This document shows, one piece after another, positions 5,549 through 12,702 of a stretch of 13,192 bases of DNA. The stretch comes from Microcaldota archaeon (GTDB lineage: Archaea > Micrarchaeota > Micrarchaeia > Micrarchaeales > Micrarchaeaceae), in contig JAJYEJ010000025.1 in the NCBI GenBank assembly GCA_021785805.1, positions 1 through 13,192 on the forward strand, in the 5' to 3' direction. Made by a program: the position numbers and the translations under genes. Numbering within the stretch: the stretch's first letter is position 1; the number at the start of each line of letters is the position of its first letter. Under the pieces are notes generated by a model. It did no database searches, was not told the DNA's origin, and saw nothing but the letters and a program-made list of their open reading frames with translations.

Positions 5549-6943
5549 CTATGGCATTATAGAGCCGCCGCTGATAACAGTACATGAGTGCGATATGGAG
5601 TTATACTCATTGCCACTGGAGTCTAGCGTGAGAAGGGCAGTGCCGTCAGAGTATACGTATCCGGTATCAGTTGGCGGGACGTCGATTGTGGTTACCGCAG
5701 CAGGCTCATCCACATTCGCAGTAATCACGAAATTCGATGTCGATATGGCATCAAATCCCGTATCCCTGTCTGCGACATACAGATACTTGCCGTCTTTCGA
5801 TAGTGCGAGTGACAATGCAGTGTTCCCGTCGGTTGTCGGCCTGACCGAGCCGACTACCGTGCCAGATGGCATGCTTATCTTTAGTGCGTTTGCACCGTTC
5901 GGAGGACCACCATAGTAATTCGCCACATATATGTAACTCCCGTCAGGTGATACGGCGAGCGACTCCGCTGACCCTCCAGCCGCTACGCCACTTATTATGT
6001 TAGTGACGGAATAGCTTGATGTTGAGATGGTTAGGATATTTCCTGTCCCGCTAGCTATCACGGCGTACGCCACGTCGCCAGATGGGGAGAACGCTATGCT
6101 TCTCAAGTCGCTTACGGTGGTGGCCCCTGAAATCGTATGGGTCACCGTATCTGATGATGTGCTTATCACGCTTATGCCGCCATTGAACGAACTGACCCAT
6201 ACCTCGCTTCCGCTGGGGTTGGCTGCTATAGCGTATGGTTCTGAAACGCTGACAGAGCTAAGCGAATAGCTTGGTAGCGAATAAATGAGTACCAGACCCT
6301 GTGAAGGAGACGGTACATATAGCTGGTGTGAGACTGAGGAATAGGCTATTCCTCCCTCAAAGTCGTATGGTCCGTTTATGGTGTTAACCACATTTCCGGT
6401 AGCGATATCCATAGTGTATAAGAAACTATTAGTTGTGGAGCAGTATGCTGCACTATATATTAAGTCTGATGGTTGGGTTGCCACACTGGCTGAAGTTCTG
6501 ACCGTGGCGAATCTCGCTATGAGGTCGCTCTGGCCCGCCTGGTCATACTCCACCCAGAGGTATCCGGAGTAAGGGGTTCCGATCGTGGCTCCTGAAGGGA
6601 GAGGGCATGAGACGCTTACGCTCTCCTCCTGCCCAGGTTCAAGGTTATAGGACCCTGACGATGCGAATGACGAGGGCGCAGTGGTCGTGTTGGTGCAGGC
6701 GAATCCGACTATGGTGACATTGGGTCCCTGGTATCCGTATGTTAGGGAAAGCGTACCGTCGGTGGCCAGGAGCGGATTGCTGCATAGGTATCCAGGAGAT
6801 GCTACGCATGTCCCTCCAAGGAAGTTCGCTCCGTTGAATATGCCGAGGCTGTAGAGCGCACCCAGGACAACCGCCACTATGAGTATCGCCCATCCATATG
6901 TCATAAGGTACTCCATTGCGGACTGGGACTTATGAATTACCAT
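5549..6943 (-). CDS. Pilin-like surface protein with C-terminal YVTN-type beta-propeller
   Basis: The 464-residue protein starts with MVIHKSQSAMEYLMTYG, a class III signal peptide (basic leader, probable cleavage before Gln7), and a hydrophobic helix to about residue 36. A beta-rich stalk follows (40-150) with Cys46/Cys54, NVT and NTT sequons at 75 and 85, and GYLWVEYDQ (127-135). Residues 161-450 contain repeated blades of the YVTN/NHL type: SGSEVWVSS (244-252), SPSGDVAYAV (286-295), SPDGSYIYVAN (332-342), SKDGKYLYVAD (382-392). There are about six or seven blades, probably closed by the terminal strands (C168 and C454 could pair). The N-terminal 150 residues are paralogous to the protein at 1-491. 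A leaderless start at ATG 6943 is supported by a TATA box 26 bases upstream. It is probably a membrane-anchored or filament-tip adhesin displaying a propeller outside the cell; the ligand is unknown. Confidence 0.8.
   Translation of the reverse strand: MVIHKSQSAMEYLMTYGWAILIVAVVLGALYSLGIFNGANFLGGTCVASPGYLCSNPLLATDGTLSLTYGYQGPNVTIVGFACTNTTTAPSSFASSGSYNLEPGQEESVSVSCPLPSGATIGTPYSGYLWVEYDQAGQSDLIARFATVRTSASVATQPSDLIYSAAYCSTTNSFLYTMDIATGNVVNTINGPYDFEGGIAYSSVSHQLYVPSPSQGLVLIYSLPSYSLSSVSVSEPYAIAANPSGSEVWVSSFNGGISVISTSSDTVTHTISGATTVSDLRSIAFSPSGDVAYAVIASGTGNILTISTSSYSVTNIISGVAAGGSAESLAVSPDGSYIYVANYYGGPPNGANALKISMPSGTVVGSVRPTTDGNTALSLALSKDGKYLYVADRDTGFDAISTSNFVITANVDEPAAVTTIDVPPTDTGYVYSDGTALLTLDSSGNEYNSISHSCTVISGGSIMP
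6489..6943 (-). repeat. Diverged copy of the pilin-like N-terminal module also present at 1-491
   Basis: The 5' parts of the two pilin-like genes are alike at DNA level: for example ACTATGAGTATCGCCCA occurs in both, at about 427 and about 6873 on the plus strand. At protein level they agree through the signal peptide, stalk and GYLWVEYDQ motif. The similarity fades at about codon 150, where the C-terminal modules begin. Confidence 0.75.
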
Positions 6944-6964
6944 TATACTGCTTATCTATGAAAG

Positions 6965-6973
6965 GTTATATTG
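6965..6973 (-). promoter_or_regulatory. TATA box of the pilin-propeller gene
   Basis: CAATATAAC on the minus strand is centred 26 bases before ATG 6943, the spacing for a leaderless mRNA. Confidence 0.55.
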
Positions 6974-6993
6974 TTTTCTTTGGCACAGGCCTA

Positions 6994-8004
6994 TCACTGG
7001 AACACGACATTCGCTCTTATCGTTGAAAAATCTATAATCCTCTTCTTTGCTGACTCCTCGTCCCTGCACAGCAGCACGACCCTGCTCGGCTTATGCTCCG
7101 AGACCGCGACATATCCGGTCTCCTTGGAAAGCCCTTTTGCGAACTCCTTTATCTCATCGTGTGTTGGCATGCTTGATGATTGCAGCCCCCTTACAGGTTC
7201 TCTAGAACCTCCTATGAATGAGAAACCCTTCACCTCTACGTAATTGGGCATCGCCCTTTTTATCAGGCTTGCATAACCCTCAGGGTTGCCCATATTAAGC
7301 CCCTTGACCAAGGTCATCCTCAGCACAGTCCTTGTCTTCATGCCTCTCATCACGTCCAGGGAATCCAGGAACCTCTTCCATGCGTTAGGTATCTTCGGTC
7401 TTGTAGTCCTTACATACGTCTCTTCATCCGGGGCCTGGAGCGATATATAAAGCTGTGTTGGGAGAGGATGCAGCCTCTGCAGTGCCTCTGGGAGCGTCCC
7501 GTTGTGCACCAGGAACGTGCTTATGCCGTTCTTGTGGAACTCGTTTATCAGTTCGCCCATCCTCGGGTAGAACATGGGTTCGCCGGTAAGGCTCAACGCG
7601 ACATGCATAGGTTCATTTGCCTCTTTCCACCTCCTCTCCTTCGTTTCGTTGTCGGCAAACGCATTGAAGCCGCTGACGACCCTCCTCTGCTCCATTATCA
7701 TGCCTTCGACCATCTTCTTCGGGTCATCCCATTCCCCGACGGCATTGAGCTCGTTCCATTTATAGCCATGCTCCTCCGGTATTAGGCGCCAGCAGAACCC
7801 GCACGCGAGATCGCAGCCTATGGCTGGCGTGGCCTGTATGCATCTCCAGCTCCTGATCCCATAGAAGGTGTATTTGTAACAGAGCGTCTCGCCTCTCAAT
7901 CCATTCGCAGTGTATTCGCATATCTTGACTGCGGAATGCTTACCGACGAAGTGATAGCCCTGCTTCTCCATCCTTTCCTTGAATTCCTTAGGCATGCCGC
8001 TCAT
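6994..8004 (-). CDS. taw1: tRNA 4-demethylwyosine synthase (TYW1/Taw1), radical SAM enzyme
   Basis: This 336-residue enzyme converts N1-methylguanosine at position 37 of tRNA-Phe to 4-demethylwyosine, using pyruvate and SAM. The radical SAM cluster motif is C64-xxx-C68-xx-C71, in CDLACGFCWR. Three further Cys at 29, 42 and 55 have the regular 13-residue spacing of the second Fe-S cluster of TYW1. Other family signatures are SLTGEPMFYPRMGEL (148-162), where GEP is the SAM-binding loop, and VKGFSFIGGSR late in the protein. Length fits archaeal Taw1, which lacks the flavodoxin domain of eukaryotic TYW1. Start ATG 8004 is preceded by GGTGGTG, a usable Shine-Dalgarno. It follows the unknown gene at 8023-8862 by 18 bases, so the two are probably cotranscribed. 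The required Trm5 methyltransferase is not in the window. Confidence 0.92.
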   Translation of the reverse strand: MSGMPKEFKERMEKQGYHFVGKHSAVKICEYTANGLRGETLCYKYTFYGIRSWRCIQATPAIGCDLACGFCWRLIPEEHGYKWNELNAVGEWDDPKKMVEGMIMEQRRVVSGFNAFADNETKERRWKEANEPMHVALSLTGEPMFYPRMGELINEFHKNGISTFLVHNGTLPEALQRLHPLPTQLYISLQAPDEETYVRTTRPKIPNAWKRFLDSLDVMRGMKTRTVLRMTLVKGLNMGNPEGYASLIKRAMPNYVEVKGFSFIGGSREPVRGLQSSSMPTHDEIKEFAKGLSKETGYVAVSEHKPSRVVLLCRDEESAKKRIIDFSTIRANVVFQ

Positions 8005-8022
8005 TGCACCACCATTCTGGCA

Positions 8023-8862
8023 TCATATGCGGAGAAGCCTGCCCCCGCCTTGGATACGGCCGGTCGGAATACGCTGCGTCCTCTCTCCGGAGCCGATCCT
8101 TATAAGGGTCTCTATGCGCGGATATGATGCAGCGTGGAACCTGGTCTCGGAGAACGCCCTCGCTCCTGACAGGCTATCCCAGAGCGGAACGAATTCGACA
8201 TATGTCCCACGATGAGATATCCTGGATGTCACTGCGGAACGCCTCATTGCGGCTTTCTCCCATACGGAATCCTTGCCTTTCAAAATATTGGCTCTGTCCA
8301 GTATGTACCGTATTCCGGGCTTGCCTATCATCATACCCAGCCCTGAACGGTCTATGACCTTTGTTATGAGAGAGTAAGTGTGCGATCGCATACTATCGAA
8401 TTCCGGCACTATGCTCGCAGCTATCCTTTCCATGACTTCTCCCTCCATCCCAGGAAGGAAATAATACGTGCTCCTTTTTGTTATTCCTTCGGCCGGATTA
8501 CCGTTCTCCGGTCTGAACAATGATTCGAACGGTGGCCTGCGCTTGCCGGTCATCCTATAGCTGAACCGTATGGAGTTCAGCTCACGGCTGCTAACCATGT
8601 AGTACATCAGCCTGGAAAGTTCCTTACGGCACTGCATGTAATCGGCAATGTCCGTGCCGAATCCCTGAGCCTTGAGCGCCATGTCCATGAGGTTGCCCTT
8701 CCTGAGCATCCCATTCTCCCTGAGCAGCGAGAGTATTTCCTCCTTGTCCTTCCCCATTTCGGCAGTGCGGAATGCATTCCTCGGTCTAGAATTTGGCGAT
8801 TGTTTGAAGGCCATGCTTATCAGAGAATTTATAGCGTACCAGATTAATCTTACAACTTCCAT
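8023..8862 (-). CDS. Hypothetical protein upstream of taw1
   Basis: I do not recognise this 279-residue protein. It has a hydrophobic N-terminal segment (about 3-19), then a helical region beginning MGKDKEEILSLLRENGML (36-53) that may form a winged-helix-like unit. A mixed charged middle follows, with GKPGIRYILDRANIL (about 186-200). The tail is basic and Gly-rich (GSGERTQRIPTGRIQGGG). There are few Cys and no clear catalytic motif. The start is uncertain: ATG 8862 has no Shine-Dalgarno and lies about 65 bases from the nearest strong TATA box, while ATG 8814 and ATG 8757 are in frame. The latter would begin exactly at MGKDKEEI. It is the first gene of a probable two-gene unit with taw1. An RNA-related role would suit the neighbour but nothing in the sequence shows it. 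Confidence 0.6.
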   Translation of the reverse strand: MEVVRLIWYAINSLISMAFKQSPNSRPRNAFRTAEMGKDKEEILSLLRENGMLRKGNLMDMALKAQGFGTDIADYMQCRKELSRLMYYMVSSRELNSIRFSYRMTGKRRPPFESLFRPENGNPAEGITKRSTYYFLPGMEGEVMERIAASIVPEFDSMRSHTYSLITKVIDRSGLGMMIGKPGIRYILDRANILKGKDSVWEKAAMRRSAVTSRISHRGTYVEFVPLWDSLSGARAFSETRFHAASYPRIETLIRIGSGERTQRIPTGRIQGGGRLLRI

Positions 8863-8920
8863 AGTGAGGTTGTCATTGTGAACTCACGGTCAAGAGTTGT
8901 AAGACTTTCAAGGCTTGCTA

Positions 8921-8935
8921 TAATATATATTTAGA
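8921..8935 (-). promoter_or_regulatory. AT-rich TATA element upstream of the taw1 operon
   Basis: An alternating AT run (AATATATATTATAG on the minus strand) lies about 65 bases before ATG 8862 and predicts a transcript start near 8900. That would leave an untranslated leader of about 40 bases, longer than for other genes here. Confidence 0.4.
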
Positions 8936-8963
8936 TTTTACTGCTGGTGTTCGGATGCTCCGA

Positions 8964-9038
8964 TGGGCCCAGTGAGATTTGAACTCACGACCTACGGCTT
9001 ATAAGACCGTCGCTCTAACCAGGCTGAGCTATGAGCCC
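8964..9038 (-). tRNA. tRNA-Ile (anticodon UAU)
   Basis: The cloverleaf is complete. Acceptor GGGCUCA pairs with UGGGCCC (one G-U), U8A9 is present, and the D arm is GCUC/GAGC. The anticodon stem ACGGU/GCCGU encloses loop CUUAUAA. The T arm is GUGAG/CUCAC with loop UUCAAAU, and the discriminator is A73. The CCA end is not encoded and no intron is seen. The loop gives C32 U33 then anticodon UAU, which reads AUA. Most archaea instead read AUA with a CAU-anticodon tRNA modified by TiaS, so this is unusual. Confidence 0.88.
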
Positions 9039-9062
9039 ATACAGCATAAGCATAAGGGTTGA

Positions 9063-9073
9063 CTAAATAAAGT
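9063..9073 (-). promoter_or_regulatory. TATA box of the tRNA-Ile gene
   Basis: ACTTTATTTAG on the minus strand is centred about 30 bases before tRNA position 1 (9038). A second AT run, ATTATATAC, lies just upstream of it. The element overlaps the end of the 52-codon ORF. Confidence 0.45.
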
Positions 9074-9221
9074 ATATAATCCTTACTAGATTGTCGCATA
9101 TGTGCTCCTTTTTGAAACAGTCGATGAACCCTTCCACATGCCTGGAAATGGCCCTCTCGTCACGTCCTGGGACGCGGTCGATGCCCTCCTTCGCACCCGC
9201 CTTGCAATTGGGCTTGTCCAT
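9063..9221 (-). CDS. Small hypothetical protein downstream of aglB
   Basis: A 52-codon ORF begins at ATG 9221, 18 bases after the aglB stop, with GAAGGACGG upstream as a possible Shine-Dalgarno, and ends with TAG at 9063. The product is charged, with Cys at 6, 35 and 42 and a hydrophobic end (NLVRIIYFI). The family is not recognised. Its spacing suggests it is the last cistron of the aglB transcript. Its final codons overlap the TATA region of the tRNA gene. Length alone does not prove coding. Confidence 0.45.
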   Translation of the reverse strand: MDKPNCKAGAKEGIDRVPGRDERAISRHVEGFIDCFKKEHICDNLVRIIYFI

Positions 9222-9239
9222 GCGGCCCGTCCTTCAGGA

Positions 9240-12200
9240 TCATGGCATCGTATAGTTGTTGTGTATGTATGACGGCTTCGACGGGACCGGCGGAAGGGTC
9301 CCTGTGTAGTTGTCGACTGCGAATATCCTTATAGGGTATGTACCGTTTATGTAGTTGACCCCTGTGCCATTCTCCGGATATACCTGCGTGAATCCGTCCA
9401 TGTGCCCCAGGAAGAATCCGTCATAGTAGTTGGAAGTGTAGAACTCCGTAGGCGCGTTCTCGACTGTGCCGTTCGCGCTTGGCATGTATATCATAAGGTA
9501 CTCGACGAACGGAACCTGGCCGATGTTCACTACGCCCAGATAGTCTGCCGATTGTATGAGGGCGTTCATCTTCGTGCCGTTGGAGTTGTAGACGCTGAGC
9601 ACACCGTTCTGGTTTGGCGACAGGCTGACGCATGCCGTTTGGTTTGTAGGGGTCTCCCCTACCACCAGGAATGCCTTTGCGTATATGGTGGTCTCGTTGG
9701 ACATCGGGCAATAGAAGTTGGAATTGGCCGTTTGATTCGACGGTAATATCGCCTGTAGCGGAATCAGGGCGAACTGCGGGTCGTGCGTCGTCTCGCATGT
9801 CGAGGTACCCAGCGCGTACGGCTGTGGCGGATTGAGCTGGCCTCCAGCCGCCTGGGCGAACTGGTATGATGTCTGGTTCGTGCCTATGCATGCCAGGAAG
9901 TCCAGTGCCTGCCACTTGGCCACGAGCTGGTCATCAAACAGCACGTATTTCGACTGGTTTGCGTTCATGTATGCTGCCAGTGATTTGGACGTGAATCCGT
10001 CCTTCGGCCCGAGCACGAAGTGCGCCGCCGTACCGTAGTCCTCCTTTGCGAATGCGTTGTCTCCCCTGATTACGGCATTGCTGTTACCGAACCAGTTTAT
10101 CCAGTCGCCATAGTCCCACCATGCCAGGATTCTTGGCGCGTATGGACCTACGTTCGCCCTCATCCATGCGGCGGCTGTAAGCCAGTATTGGGGCACCACG
10201 TTGCAGTAGAGCTCTGCGCCGACGGCGTTCTGCTGCTGGTTGTTTATTATGCTGCATGCGTTTGGATTGCCGGAGACCAGGAGCGCCTGGAACGCCGACA
10301 ATATCGACGAGCTCTCCCCTAGCATGGGTGACCCGTTGACCAAGTATCCGGCTATCTCTAGTATAACTATTATGGCTATCATGCCGTATAGGTAGTTCCT
10401 GGCGTTCGGCTTGGCCGTGAACAGAAGGTACACCAGAAACGCGAGGGCGAGGAATGGCGAAATGAAGAATATGCCGATCGACAGCAGGACGTACACCATC
10501 TCGTGGCTGACCTCCAGCTTCGGGGACAATATGCCTGTCTTCTCCTCGGCCGCGGCCTCTTTTGCGCTCTCTAGCTTCATTCTCAGTTCAGTGTCGACTT
10601 CGCTCTTCGTGATCCTGAACTTGTAGTTGTGCTCTACAATATAAATCAGTTCGCCTAGCATGATTGCGAACAGCATTATGTACACCGCGCCGAAGTGCGG
10701 TAGGTATTTCACCTCGGAAAACCCTGCGATCATCATCGGTATGGCTATCGCGGCGTAGAGGATAGCTGACCTGCTCCTCCTGAATACTATGCTTATCACG
10801 AGGAGGGCAATAGCGGCTACGCTTACCACCCATATGAGGAAGTTGGATCCCCCTATATCGGTGCCTATGAACCCGAACCCGGCTGCCCCGAAGTTGTATC
10901 CTAGCCCTGTCGGTATGAACTCCTGGACGGTCATGAATAGGGAGCTCGATGGGGTGGTGAACTTGGAGCTCAGGTGTATGTAGCCTTGCAACGGCTTGCC
11001 CAGAGGGGTGAACAGGACCACGGCTACGGCGATTACAACCAATAGCGCTATGATAGCAAACCTGTGTAACAGTTCTGCGCTGTTTATTATCTTCTGCTTC
11101 CCCGCGAATTTGATTATGTAGTCAATCACCCAGACGAATGCGAGGGACCCCGCAGGGAGCAACCATATGAGCGGAATGCCGAGCACTGTCGGTATCCTGT
11201 TAGTCAGCGTAGCTCCATACGGCTGGTAAGCCAGGAGGAATATTCCGACAACGACGAGCAGTATGGCATTCTGCTTGTAGAAGTCTTTTGTTACGTCGTT
11301 CCTGAGTATGTCGATTAGTCCCTGTCCCACTATATACACTGCAAGTATGCCTGCCGTGACCGTATAGTAGTGCGCTCCCAATACTGTCGATATGAATCCT
11401 ATCCCCGCGAACACCGCGAGCCTCCAGTCCTTAGGGTTCCTTACCGAGAGCAGATATGCGGCAAGGAAGAAGAACAGCGTGAATATCCCCCATGGCTCCA
11501 GGAGCTGCTCGCCTGCGATGAATGTGGTGAACAGGACAGCCATCGTGGCCGTCAGTCCTGCCGCAATCAGGCCAAGCTTGGCGTCGTATTCATGGTAGAT
11601 GAGCATGAATATGGCGAATACAAGGAGCGCACCGACTATCGGAGGATAGAAGGAGCTCAGATCGCTCATCAGCGAAGTATTGAACACCCCGGGGGTCGAA
11701 TTCCCTCCGAATACGCTCGCGAGGGAGTACCAGTAAGCCTCATCGTATGGCACTATGGGCTGTATCTTCCTGACTGTGCCGTTGGGGGCTATCGGCCATG
11801 CGGATGGGTCGTAATGGAGCTGCTGGCCGAATATGATTATCTGCTGCGCGTTCATCATGTCGAAATACGGGTCGAACTCGAAGAACCTTGGTGCAATACC
11901 TATGCTGAACATCCTTGTCGCGAATGTCAGCAGCATTATGGCAAGGAGAAGCATCCATACCCATTTCGTGGCCCCATGCGTCTTCTCCGCTTCCGTCCTT
12001 TTCATGATGGAACCGTCAAGCAGTTCCTTCAGCGCGCCGTTCCTATAGCATAGGAATAGGCCTATGGCCGTAAGCAAGACCGCATTGGCCTCGAAAAGCC
12101 CTAGCGAGAACGTGAATGCGTGGATGTATGGGATAAGATATGCTTCCAGCCATGTGAGGCCTCCTGGCGCCATTATGCCGAAGAAGAATCCTATGACCGC

Positions 12201-12311
12201 GATCTCGAAGAAGCTGAGCTCCGTCTTCCTTAACAGTGCAAGCGCAAGCAGGAAGCCCGGCACGAACATTGTTATGAATGCGATTATTATTGAAGGTAGC
12301 AAAGCTCCCAT
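9240..12311 (-). CDS. aglB: Oligosaccharyltransferase AglB (STT3 family)
   Basis: This 1023-residue polytopic membrane enzyme transfers a lipid-linked glycan to Asn in N-X-S/T sequons of exported proteins. Family motifs: FDPYFD (146-151), the first catalytic Asp motif; HYDPSAW (166-172); TVQE (461-464), matching the TIxE/SVSE loop; WWDYG (731-735), the sequon +2 recognition signature; GDNAF (750-754); and DDQLVAKW (793-800), equivalent to the DK motif. About a dozen hydrophobic segments lie in 1-655 and the remainder is the extracellular globular domain. The first 110 residues hold three or so extra hydrophobic segments before the usual N-terminus, placing the Asp motif near 147 instead of about 45-50. 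A charged stretch (565-600, Glu/Lys/Ala-rich) interrupts the membrane part. The C-terminal domain carries about 11 sequons of its own. Start ATG 12311 has no obvious Shine-Dalgarno; a TATA box lies about 64 bases upstream. Confidence 0.93.
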   Translation of the reverse strand: MGALLPSIIIAFITMFVPGFLLALALLRKTELSFFEIAVIGFFFGIMAPGGLTWLEAYLIPYIHAFTFSLGLFEANAVLLTAIGLFLCYRNGALKELLDGSIMKRTEAEKTHGATKWVWMLLLAIMLLTFATRMFSIGIAPRFFEFDPYFDMMNAQQIIIFGQQLHYDPSAWPIAPNGTVRKIQPIVPYDEAYWYSLASVFGGNSTPGVFNTSLMSDLSSFYPPIVGALLVFAIFMLIYHEYDAKLGLIAAGLTATMAVLFTTFIAGEQLLEPWGIFTLFFFLAAYLLSVRNPKDWRLAVFAGIGFISTVLGAHYYTVTAGILAVYIVGQGLIDILRNDVTKDFYKQNAILLVVVGIFLLAYQPYGATLTNRIPTVLGIPLIWLLPAGSLAFVWVIDYIIKFAGKQKIINSAELLHRFAIIALLVVIAVAVVLFTPLGKPLQGYIHLSSKFTTPSSSLFMTVQEFIPTGLGYNFGAAGFGFIGTDIGGSNFLIWVVSVAAIALLVISIVFRRSRSAILYAAIAIPMMIAGFSEVKYLPHFGAVYIMLFAIMLGELIYIVEHNYKFRITKSEVDTELRMKLESAKEAAAEEKTGILSPKLEVSHEMVYVLLSIGIFFISPFLALAFLVYLLFTAKPNARNYLYGMIAIIVILEIAGYLVNGSPMLGESSSILSAFQALLVSGNPNACSIINNQQQNAVGAELYCNVVPQYWLTAAAWMRANVGPYAPRILAWWDYGDWINWFGNSNAVIRGDNAFAKEDYGTAAHFVLGPKDGFTSKSLAAYMNANQSKYVLFDDQLVAKWQALDFLACIGTNQTSYQFAQAAGGQLNPPQPYALGTSTCETTHDPQFALIPLQAILPSNQTANSNFYCPMSNETTIYAKAFLVVGETPTNQTACVSLSPNQNGVLSVYNSNGTKMNALIQSADYLGVVNIGQVPFVEYLMIYMPSANGTVENAPTEFYTSNYYDGFFLGHMDGFTQVYPENGTGVNYINGTYPIRIFAVDNYTGTLPPVPSKPSYIHNNYTMP

Positions 12312-12370
12312 CTAATCAGACTGCCACATTACCGGATAGGTATTGAACGGAGTCTATTGGAGAAATAGGT

Positions 12371-12380
12371 ATTAAATACG
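12371..12380 (-). promoter_or_regulatory. Possible TATA box for aglB (and, in reverse, for a rightward RNA)
   Basis: GTATTTAATA/TATTAAATAC is nearly symmetric. On the minus strand it would start aglB mRNA near 12349 with a leader of about 38 bases; on the plus strand it would start a transcript near 12400. Confidence 0.35.
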
Positions 12381-12384
12381 TTTG

Positions 12385-12567
12385 TAGCAGGGGCAGCCCG
12401 CCGCTCCTGAGCCGGCCGTAGCTTGGGGCTTGCCATGTTGGGTTGCGCATGATGGGCTTCGCCATGCCATTGTGATCCGGACCTGTGACATCCTCCGACC
12501 CGTGAACGGCGTTGGATTTCCCGCTCACGGTGTTAAGCGGCGGGGCGGCTTCCAGGCCTTTAGAGCT
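12385..12567. other. GC-rich structured intergenic region, possible noncoding RNA
   Basis: The 391-base gap between aglB and the right-edge gene has no convincing protein gene but strong potential structure. CCCGCCGC (12397-12404) pairs perfectly with GCGGCGGG (12537-12544), closing a domain of about 150 bases. Inside it, CCGTGA (12500-12505) pairs with TCACGG (12525-12530), continued by GCG/CGC (12509-12511 with 12522-12524), and GCATG (12447-12451) pairs with CATGC (12463-12467). TATA-like boxes stand at suitable distances on both sides (12371-12380 rightward, 12591-12598 leftward). I could not find the conserved cores of RNase P RNA or SRP RNA, so the identity and strand are open. Confidence 0.4.
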
Positions 12568-12590
12568 ATCACGCTAGCGATATCGCCGTT

Positions 12591-12598
12591 TATAAATA
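12591..12598 (-). promoter_or_regulatory. TATA box facing the structured region
   Basis: TATTTATA on the minus strand predicts a start near 12568, just before the helix arm at 12544-12537. It could equally be an incidental AT stretch. Confidence 0.35.
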
Positions 12599-12673
12599 GT
12601 ATGTCCCCTATCATATTTATCTGTTGTCACCACTTTGGCATGACGCTGTGGATGGATTCCGTCAACCAGAAGG

Positions 12674-12681
12674 TTTTAAAT
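12674..12681 (+). promoter_or_regulatory. TATA box of the right-edge membrane protein gene
   Basis: GTTTTAAAT on the plus strand is centred about 25 bases before ATG 12703, consistent with a leaderless mRNA. Confidence 0.55.
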
Positions 12682-12702
12682 TGGCACCTGACAAATAAGA
12701 CC

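Noticed and set aside
11370..12053. 227-codon plus-strand open frame
   Set aside because: It is antisense to aglB and its product is an unstructured charged sequence.
12316..12528. 70-codon minus-strand frame before aglB
   Set aside because: No Shine-Dalgarno, unusual composition, and it overlaps the strong inverted repeats that fit an RNA better than a protein.
12385..12567. RNase P RNA or SRP RNA in the aglB upstream gap
   Set aside because: GGAGGATGTC on the minus strand is only loosely like the RNase P GAGGAAAGTCC core, and no other conserved segment was found.
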